7,592 nt of DNA, taken from NCBI GenBank assembly GCA_903831545.1, contig CAIKYI010000461.1, positions 1-7,592 on the forward strand, in the 5' to 3' direction. Below the pieces are notes generated by a model that saw only the letters and a list, made by a program, of their open reading frames with translations, was not told the origin of the DNA and did not search any database. Of the stretch, positions 1-4,510 are shown in pieces (position 1 is the first letter of the stretch; every line of letters begins with the position of its first letter). The translations under genes and the position numbers were made by a program. The stretch is from an uncultured Methylobacter sp. GTDB taxonomy: Bacteria > Pseudomonadota > Gammaproteobacteria > Methylococcales > Methylomonadaceae.

Positions 1-157
1 CGTTTATTTATCCTCTGCCGAACTGGCCGCTGTCTGTTCTTTGCTGGGCAAAATACCCAGTTTTGAGGAATACATGCAGTATGCCAACCAGATTAACGAA
101 ACGGCTGAAGATACCTATCGTTACCTCAATTTTGACAAGATGACGGCTTATCAATAA
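1..157 (+). CDS. acnB: Aconitate hydratase B, C-terminal end (partial)
   Basis: This is the last 51 codons of a reading frame that enters from the left edge (first whole codon at base 2) and stops with TAA. The visible peptide contains YLSSAELAAV, then a KIPSFEEYMQYA segment, then DTYRYLNF. This matches the C-terminal end of bifunctional aconitase B, where E. coli AcnB has RYLSSAELAAVASILGRLP and, near its end, a YRYLSF segment. AcnB is a cytoplasmic 4Fe-4S enzyme that isomerises citrate and isocitrate in the TCA cycle and also handles 2-methylisocitrate. The catalytic and cluster-binding residues lie upstream and are not visible. The protein ends soon after the YRYLNF motif, so it lacks the short tail present in E. 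coli. Identification rests on this short but distinctive tail. Confidence 0.9.
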   Translation, partial: VYLSSAELAAVCSLLGKIPSFEEYMQYANQINETAEDTYRYLNFDKMTAYQ

Positions 158-232
158 AGCCGATAATTATTTTGGGGAGAAGTTTCCCTGTTTCTAAGCC
201 TTTATTCCGCTACTTTTCTGAGGCGGGTAATT

Positions 233-270
233 AATGTAGGGTTTGCTTTGTTTTTGGCAAACCCTACATT
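233..270 (+). terminator. Strong hairpin, probable acnB terminator
   Basis: The arms AATGTAGGGTTTGC (233-246) and GCAAACCCTACATT (257-270) are perfectly complementary over 14 bp around a 10-base T/G-rich loop. A T-rich tract begins a few bases after the stem (about 276-286). The position, about 75 bases after the acnB stop, and the stem followed by T residues fit a Rho-independent terminator. The long perfect stem could also be a copy of a dispersed palindromic repeat acting as a terminator. Confidence 0.65.
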
Positions 271-445
271 GATTAATTTTTCTTTATGCACCCAATACAA
301 AAGGCAACAAAAGTAGTTGCAATAATAACTTAATGGATAGGGTAGGCATAACTTACCGTTACAAAGCATTCCAATTGGTTAAATTGAAAAAAGATACGCG
401 ATGCGTACTTAACTTCTTAACTTGAAATATAAAATGGTCATTGGC

Positions 446-519
446 CGTAGGATGAGAGCAACGCGAAACCCATCGCATAACAAAACAATTATGGGTTTCG
501 GCTATCGCCTCTACCTACG
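446..519. repeat. Imperfect palindromic intergenic repeat (REP/MITE-like)
   Basis: The outer arms CGTAGG (446-451) and CCTACG (514-519) pair, and the inner arms GAAACCCAT (465-473) and ATGGGTTTC (491-499) pair perfectly around a 17-base loop. Between them the flanks GATGAGAGCAACGC and GGCTATCGCCTCTA are only partly complementary. The GTAGG...AACCCAT / ATGGGTT...CCTAC layout resembles dispersed palindromic elements common between genes in many gammaproteobacterial genomes. No transposase is present, so any mobility would depend on a protein supplied elsewhere. Membership of a repeat family is inferred from style; only one copy is visible here. Confidence 0.55.
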
Positions 520-529
520 AGAAAAATAG

Positions 530-553
530 GCTATAATCTTTCAAATTTATAGC
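530..553 (+). promoter_or_regulatory. TATAAT -10-like box within a short inverted repeat, upstream of zapE
   Basis: A perfect sigma-70 -10 hexamer TATAAT occurs at 532-537 and could drive zapE with an untranslated leader of about 105 bases. No good -35 hexamer lies 16-18 bases upstream; that space is the end of the palindromic repeat. The box sits in the left arm of a 7-bp inverted repeat, GCTATAA (530-536) and TTATAGC (547-553). In this AT-rich DNA the hexamer could be a chance match. Confidence 0.3.
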
Positions 554-649
554 TTATTTAAAGACCCAATTTACTGTAAAAATCATTAATGCATGAATGG
601 ATGGCTTTTTAACGCAACATAACCCACAACAATCCTTTAGGCATTTAGC

Positions 650-1747
650 TTGCTGAAAACCCAATACAACAAACTGGTAGCGCTAGGCCAACTTCAGTAT
701 GAAGAAAACCAGATTATCGCACTGGCACAACTACAGTCTCTACTCGATAACTTGCGTTTCACGGCTGAATATACACAAAAACCATTCCTGCATAAATTAT
801 TCTTGCCACGCCCCGATGCCTGCCAAAGTCTTTATATCTTTGGCGACGTGGGTCGCGGCAAATCGATGCTGATGGATTTGTTTTATGAAGCCTGCCCAAT
901 CACCCAAAAAAAACGCGTCCATTTTCATGCGTTTATGCAGGATGTTCATAGCTTCCTCCATCAATGGCGCAAACATAGCAGTAGCGATGCCATTTCGGCG
1001 CTGGCAAAGCACATCTGGTCTTCAGAACGACTACTTTGCTTTGATGAGTTTCATGTTTCCGACATTGCCGATGCCATGATTTTGGTGCGACTTTTTAACC
1101 GGCTATTTGACTTGGGCATTGTTGTTGTAATTACCTCCAACTGCCACCCCAATCGACTTTATCATGCCGGCTTGCAAAGAGAGTTATTTCTGCCTTTTAT
1201 CAAGCTGCTGCAAGAAAAAGCCGACCTGATCGAGCTGGTTGCAAAACAGGATTATCGGCTAAGCCATTTGCACGCCTTAAAATCCACTTATTATTACCCG
1301 CTGGATGAACAGTCCACGAAATTTGTGCGCCAAAGTTATAACGAATTTACCCGTTTTGCACCACTGAAAGCCGGTTCTTTGGACGTTTTGGGCAGAAAGG
1401 TCGTTTTGACTGCAATTCATGGCAATGTCGCGCTGTCTTCTTTTGATGAGCTGTGTATGCAAGCCTTGGGACCTGCGGATTACCTGGAAATCGGCAACCA
1501 GTTTGATATTTTGATCTTGGCTGATATTCCTAAGCTCAGCAAAGAAAAATGCAACGAAGCCAAACGCTTTATTACGCTGATTGATGCGCTGTATGAACAT
1601 AAAGTCAAACTGATCTGTACCGCCGAAGTTCCCGCTACTGAACTTTACACCGAAGGCGAAGGCTCTTTTGAATTTGAACGAACGGTATCACGATTAATCG
1701 ATATGCAATCAGAACATTATTTGCATATTGAACATACCAGTCATTGA
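650..1747 (+). CDS. zapE: Cell division protein ZapE (AFG1-family ATPase)
   Basis: This 365-residue protein has the features of ZapE, a cytoplasmic P-loop ATPase related to mitochondrial Afg1. In E. coli ZapE joins the division site late and destabilises FtsZ polymers. The Walker A motif GDVGRGKS is at residues 65-72. The Walker B stretch LLCFDEFHVSDIADAMIL is at 128-145, almost identical to the family signature. A sensor-like ITSN is at 161-164. Length is close to the E. coli protein (about 375). The start is TTG, with a weak TAGG ribosome site at 638-641 eight bases upstream; the first residues lead straight into the family's N-terminal helical region and no earlier start fits better. It stands alone after the gene-free region, 87 bases before the DUF2780 gene. 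All ATPase motifs look intact. Confidence 0.93.
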   Translation: MLKTQYNKLVALGQLQYEENQIIALAQLQSLLDNLRFTAEYTQKPFLHKLFLPRPDACQSLYIFGDVGRGKSMLMDLFYEACPITQKKRVHFHAFMQDVHSFLHQWRKHSSSDAISALAKHIWSSERLLCFDEFHVSDIADAMILVRLFNRLFDLGIVVVITSNCHPNRLYHAGLQRELFLPFIKLLQEKADLIELVAKQDYRLSHLHALKSTYYYPLDEQSTKFVRQSYNEFTRFAPLKAGSLDVLGRKVVLTAIHGNVALSSFDELCMQALGPADYLEIGNQFDILILADIPKLSKEKCNEAKRFITLIDALYEHKVKLICTAEVPATELYTEGEGSFEFERTVSRLIDMQSEHYLHIEHTSH

Positions 1748-1834
1748 AGGCAGCTATTATTCTTAATGGAAAGCTAAGTTTTACTCTGTATATTATTAAA
1801 TGTTTCCATAGTCATCAAACAATAAGAGGACACC

Positions 1835-2383
1835 ATGTACACCAAATCAATTCTAACACTCTGTGCGACTCTGGCCATTTCTGCAACCCTAATCAACAAT
1901 GCCGACGCTGCAAATTGGAAGGATATGCTTAATAATGTTAATGGCAAGCCCGCCAGCCAACAAGTCGCTAGTGTAGCTCAACCCGTGCAAGCCGGAAGTT
2001 TGACCGAATTATTAATGCAACGCACCGGGGTCAATGGCGCTCAAGCACAAGGTGGTGCGGGGGCATTGTTTCAGGTCGCTAAACACAAAATGTCAGCGGA
2101 ATCGTTTACCCAGCTGGAAAAGTCGGTGCCCGGTATACAAAGCATGTTGGCTGCAGCCCCTGCCTTATCTCAGCAAAGTGGTTTGGCAGGGCGTTTATCT
2201 TCAATTGCTGGAGCATCAGGAGCAAAGGCGGGGGATATTCTGGCTGTCGCCTCAGCCTTTCAACAACAAGGCATGTCGCCAGCAATGATTCAGCAATTTA
2301 TCCCGGTGGTAATTGATTACATCAAAACCCATGGTAATGATGCTTTGGTTAATTCGCTAAGTAGCGCTTTACCTGGTCATTGA
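1835..2383 (+). CDS. Secreted DUF2780 (VcgC/VcgE-like) protein
   Basis: The protein has 182 residues and begins with a Sec signal peptide: Lys4, a hydrophobic core over about 5-20, and an ADA|A cleavage site after residue 25. The mature part is rich in Ala, Gln, Ser and Gly. From about residue 54 it follows the pattern of the uncharacterised family named for Vibrio VcgC/VcgE: LTELLMQRTGV, then AQAQGGAGALFQVAK (69-83), a VPGIQSMLAAAPAL segment (98-111) and a C-terminal MIQQFIPVVIDYIKTHG (151-167). The AQGGAGALF and QFIP blocks are the most telling. No function is known to me; a periplasmic or extracellular location follows from the signal peptide. A strong AAGAGGA ribosome site lies four bases before the ATG, which fixes the start. 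It follows zapE but may have its own promoter in the 87-base gap. Confidence 0.8.
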   Translation: MYTKSILTLCATLAISATLINNADAANWKDMLNNVNGKPASQQVASVAQPVQAGSLTELLMQRTGVNGAQAQGGAGALFQVAKHKMSAESFTQLEKSVPGIQSMLAAAPALSQQSGLAGRLSSIAGASGAKAGDILAVASAFQQQGMSPAMIQQFIPVVIDYIKTHGNDALVNSLSSALPGH

Positions 2384-2473
2384 GCTGATTCATTGATCTT
2401 CTGAACATAGGAATTTTGGCGCGGTGAACTTAATCGAAGCATGGACTCAGCCAAAGTGATCATTTAAATTATG

Positions 2474-2494
2474 TCCCGGCGTTCCATGCCGGGA
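2474..2494 (+). terminator. Hairpin between convergent genes
   Basis: TCCCGGC (2474-2480) and GCCGGGA (2488-2494) form a perfect 7-bp GC-rich stem with a 7-base loop, 90 bases after the DUF2780 stop. A short T-containing stretch (TAAGTTTGACTTTT) follows. It is a plausible but not classic intrinsic terminator, because the T tract is interrupted. GTCCCGGC...GCCGGGAT hairpins also occur as dispersed repeats in proteobacteria, so it may be a repeat copy. Confidence 0.5.
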
Positions 2495-2502
2495 TAAGTT
2501 TG

Positions 2503-2543
2503 ACTTTTAAAAGTGCAAATCGATTTGCCTAATAGGCAAATCG
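2503..2543. repeat. Nested palindromes at the 3' end of the PilZ gene
   Basis: Three palindromic units are packed into 41 bases. ACTTTTAAAAGT (2503-2514) is a perfect 12-bp palindrome. GCAAATCGATTTGC (2515-2528) is a perfect 14-bp palindrome. CGATTTGCCT (2521-2530) pairs with AGGCAAATCG (2534-2543) as a 10-bp stem with a 3-base loop. The last two share bases 2521-2528 and so cannot form together; GCAAATCG occurs twice (2515-2522 and 2536-2543). The stop codon of the minus-strand PilZ gene (2529-2531) lies in the last stem-loop. It probably helps end the convergent transcripts, but neither strand has a long T run right after the stem. Confidence 0.55.
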
Positions 2544-3146
2544 AGGAACGCCCTTAACGTGGTTTTGTTCCAGGTGCATATATTGCAAACCAATCAATGT
2601 TCCTGCCTCGGCTCTATGCTCAACCCATATCACTTTTATTTCACCTTCCAACTCAAGAAATTCAAATTCAAACACCGTTATCTGTCCGGGTTCGACAGAC
2701 ACGGAATCAGCCACATTGACCATCAATCCGTCCACCGAAACATTTACGGTAACAAACTCACGATATTCGCCATCCAACAGAATTTTTCCCGGAGCCTCTT
2801 TCATTTTTCGATAGGCTTTTCTTTTGTAAAGATGAGTATCGATGTCATAAGAGAGATTTTTAAATTCAAAGGCCAACAAGATGTTTTCATTAAAAATATC
2901 AACCCGAACCACTTCAGCCTCACCGGCCAAATGCATTTCCGGGAGAAAAAAATCTATCGTCGCCGATCCTGACAACATATTAAAAATGTCTTTAGCGTCT
3001 CTAATTTCGTTGCCACACTTAAGATAGGCACTAACACCGGTTAAGGATAAATCTTTAACCGTAATAGCCAACTCTTCTCCGCCTATATAGATCAAGCCAT
3101 GCAACATTAAATTCTTTCGATAAGACCGGGTTATATCTAAACTCAT
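2529..3146 (-). CDS. Tandem PilZ-domain protein (candidate c-di-GMP receptor)
   Basis: This 205-residue soluble protein looks like two PilZ-type beta-barrel domains in series. The N-terminal half has RSYRK (7-11) and DLSLTG (32-37), the latter a good D/NxSxxG motif; the expected second Arg of RxxxR is Lys11, so this half may be degenerate. The C-terminal half has a full RxxxR (Arg109 and Arg113 in RKAYR) and NVSVDG (135-140), the canonical c-di-GMP-binding pair. There is no signal peptide or membrane segment, so a cytoplasmic role is expected. PilZ proteins bind c-di-GMP and control motility, polysaccharide or adhesion outputs; the output here cannot be read from the neighbours. The ATG is preceded seven bases upstream by AGAGAGA (3154-3160 on the complement). 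The gene is divergent from the SLT lipoprotein gene. Confidence 0.75.
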   Translation of the reverse strand: MSLDITRSYRKNLMLHGLIYIGGEELAITVKDLSLTGVSAYLKCGNEIRDAKDIFNMLSGSATIDFFLPEMHLAGEAEVVRVDIFNENILLAFEFKNLSYDIDTHLYKRKAYRKMKEAPGKILLDGEYREFVTVNVSVDGLMVNVADSVSVEPGQITVFEFEFLELEGEIKVIWVEHRAEAGTLIGLQYMHLEQNHVKGVPRFAY

Positions 3147-3295
3147 TTAATTATCTCTCTAATTATCCGTTTATCTTGCCACTCAAGCACTATACAACGC
3201 TACCAACAGCCATTATAGTGCGAGAGTTATATTTTTTCTTTTCAATTGCATTTTTTTTTACTTCCATTCCATCCAAGCCCCTTTAACATCGCAAA
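3147..3295. promoter_or_regulatory. Divergent intergenic region with inverted repeat and minus-strand -10 box
   Basis: This 149-base spacer must carry the promoters of both the PilZ gene (leftward) and the lipoprotein gene (rightward). A 7-bp perfect inverted repeat, CACTATA (3188-3194) and TATAGTG (3214-3220), has 19 bases between its arms. On the minus strand the right arm overlaps a TATAAT hexamer (3217 to 3212), a candidate -10 for the PilZ gene about 65 bases before its start. The DNA upstream of it is A/T-rich, but the nearest TTGAAA is 22 bases away, too far for a standard -35. No good plus-strand promoter stands out. The inverted repeat could be an operator, though this is inference. 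Confidence 0.35.
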
Positions 3296-3892
3296 ATGAA
3301 CAAGCCCGTTATTCTGTTTATGCTACTCTCACTGATTGCCTGCACGGCACTTCCGCCAAAAAACAGTGACAATATATGCACTACTTTCAGGGAAAAAGAA
3401 GGTTGGTATGATGATGCCAAAAATTCATTTAACAAATGGGGAGTACCCATTTTCGTGCAAATGGCAATCATGCATCAGGAATCACATTTTGTCGCGGACG
3501 CACAGCCGCCAAGGCCTTGGCTACTCGGGTTTATTCCCCTGCCCCGCGCCAGTAGTGCCTATGGCTATGCCCAGGCTAAAGATGAAACCTGGGATCATTA
3601 TCAGGACAAGGCCGGCTGCTGGGGAGCAGATCGAGACGAGTTTTCCGATGCTACTGATTTCATCGGTTGGTATTGCAACATCAGCAACACGCGTTTGGGC
3701 ATATCAAAATTGGACGCCAAAAACTTATATCTGGCTTATCACGAAGGACATGGAGGCTATCAACGCAAAACTTATTTACAAAAAACAGGCTTGGTGCAAA
3801 TTGCCGACAAAGTAGCGAGACGAGCAAAGCTGTTTCAAAGCCAGTTGGGGGAATGCCAACATGATTTAGAAAACAAAGGTTGGTTTTTTTGA
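3296..3892 (+). CDS. Lipoprotein with transglycosylase SLT-like domain
   Basis: The protein has 198 residues and a lipoprotein signal: a short hydrophobic stretch (4-15) and lipobox LIAC with acylated Cys16. The mature domain has the features of a small lytic-transglycosylase-like family: WGVPIFVQMAIMHQES (48-63) with the likely catalytic Glu62, then SSAYGYAQAKDETWDHY (86-102) containing the GYAQ block, then DFIGWYCN (121-128) and YLAYHEGHGGYQR (145-157). Proteins of this kind are usually annotated as SLT-domain or putative lipoprotein. The expected activity is cleavage of peptidoglycan glycan strands at the inner face of the outer membrane, but I infer this from the fold motifs. No clear ribosome site precedes the ATG, but this start places the signal peptide correctly. 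The FKBP gene follows after 39 bases, so the two envelope genes may be cotranscribed. Confidence 0.8.
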   Translation: MNKPVILFMLLSLIACTALPPKNSDNICTTFREKEGWYDDAKNSFNKWGVPIFVQMAIMHQESHFVADAQPPRPWLLGFIPLPRASSAYGYAQAKDETWDHYQDKAGCWGADRDEFSDATDFIGWYCNISNTRLGISKLDAKNLYLAYHEGHGGYQRKTYLQKTGLVQIADKVARRAKLFQSQLGECQHDLENKGWFF

Positions 3893-3931
3893 TAAACTAT
3901 AACATCCCAATCCACTAACAAAGGATCATTT

Positions 3932-4414
3932 GTGAGAAAAATTCAAACTCAAGTTCTTTTAATCGTTTCCGTTCTGCTTATAGGATTTACTATGTCTTCA
4001 ATGGCCAATGCCACCACCCCCGCAGAAAACAAAGCAGCAGGTGCTGCCTTTCTTGCAGAAAACACCAAAAAAGCCAACATCGTAACCACTGCCAGCGGTT
4101 TACAATATGAAGTCTTAACTCAAGGAACAGGAACAGTTGCCCCCAAAGCTACCGATAATGTTACGGTTCATTACAAAGGCACAACGCTTGATGGCGCAGA
4201 ATTTGACAGTTCATACAGCCGTGGCGCACCTGCCTCATTTCCCTTAAACCGCGTCATCGCCGGTTGGACTGAAGGCGTGCAATTAATGAAAGAAGGCGCC
4301 AAATACCGATTTTACATCCCCTCAGAACTCGCTTATGGCGAACAAGGTGCAGGTCGTGCCATTGGTCCGAATGCTACTTTGATTTTTGATGTTGAACTTA
4401 TCAAAATTCAGTAA
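3932..4414 (+). CDS. Exported FKBP-type peptidyl-prolyl cis-trans isomerase
   Basis: This 160-residue protein has a Sec signal peptide (Arg2 and Lys3, hydrophobic core about 8-20, cleavage after ANA at residue 27), a short Ala/Lys-rich linker and one FKBP domain (about 50-160). All the aromatic and hydrophobic pocket residues expected from FKBP12 can be placed: Tyr81, Phe91-Asp92, Phe103, Val108-Ile109, Trp112, Tyr135 and Phe152, so the isomerase site should be active. It should help fold proteins in the periplasm. Unlike Mip or FkpA it lacks the long N-terminal dimerisation helix; only about 20 residues separate the signal from the domain. The start is GTG with AAGGA (3921-3925) six bases upstream. 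It follows the SLT lipoprotein gene closely and is separated from rlmKL by a heptad-repeat inverted structure. Confidence 0.92.
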   Translation: MRKIQTQVLLIVSVLLIGFTMSSMANATTPAENKAAGAAFLAENTKKANIVTTASGLQYEVLTQGTGTVAPKATDNVTVHYKGTTLDGAEFDSSYSRGAPASFPLNRVIAGWTEGVQLMKEGAKYRFYIPSELAYGEQGAGRAIGPNATLIFDVELIKIQ

Positions 4415-4420
4415 AAAAGC

Positions 4421-4497
4421 AGGTGAAAGGCGAAAGGTTAATGGCAAAACAAGCTATCACCCTTCGTCTTTCCTCTCGGCCCTTTCACCTATCACCT
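4421..4497. repeat. Degenerate AGGTGAA heptamer repeats in inverted arrangement
   Basis: The left arm reads as 7-base units AGGTGAA, AGGCGAA, AGGTTAA (4421-4441). On the opposite strand from 4497 down to 4456 the same period continues as AGGTGAT, AGGTGAA, AGGGCCG, AGAGGAA, AGACGAA, GGGTGAT. The arms are therefore inverted copies of a degenerate heptad array. AGGTGAAAGG (4421-4430) and CCTTTCACCT (4481-4490) pair perfectly over 10 bp, and the stem can extend with CGAAAGG against a near match after a 2-base bulge. It fills the 96-base gap between the FKBP stop and the rlmKL start. It may act as a terminator or attenuator, but there is no T run after the stem. Confidence 0.6.
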
Positions 4498-4510
4498 TTA
4501 TTCTCATACC

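Larger units (their letters stand above)
158..649. other. Gene-free intergenic region between acnB and zapE
   Basis: No plausible gene was found in these 492 bases on either strand. It holds a 14-bp perfect hairpin (233-270), an imperfect palindromic repeat (446-519) and a TATAAT box inside a short inverted repeat (530-553). Smaller items are a weak GGGGA/TTCCC stem at 174-188, a short GCAAC/GTTGC inverted repeat at 304-320 and an exact 8-bp tandem duplication CTTAACTT at 408-423. The rest is AT-rich with no recognisable RNA gene or riboswitch. Confidence 0.6.

Noticed and set aside
233..519. The two palindromes as the ends of one insertion element
   Set aside because: The two structures share a GTAGG-type motif but do not form terminal inverted repeats of each other, the space between has no coding sequence, and no target-site duplication is visible.
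1277..1600. A 107-codon minus-strand open frame opposite zapE
   Set aside because: It is antisense to conserved ZapE sequence, with no ribosome site or family resemblance.
1744..1932. A 62-codon plus-strand open frame bridging zapE and the DUF2780 gene
   Set aside because: It overlaps the start of the DUF2780 gene in another frame, has no ribosome site and no recognisable protein features.
3336..3815. A 159-codon plus-strand open frame inside the SLT lipoprotein gene
   Set aside because: It is a frame-shifted shadow. The overlapping lipoprotein frame has a lipobox and catalytic-domain motifs, while this one has none.
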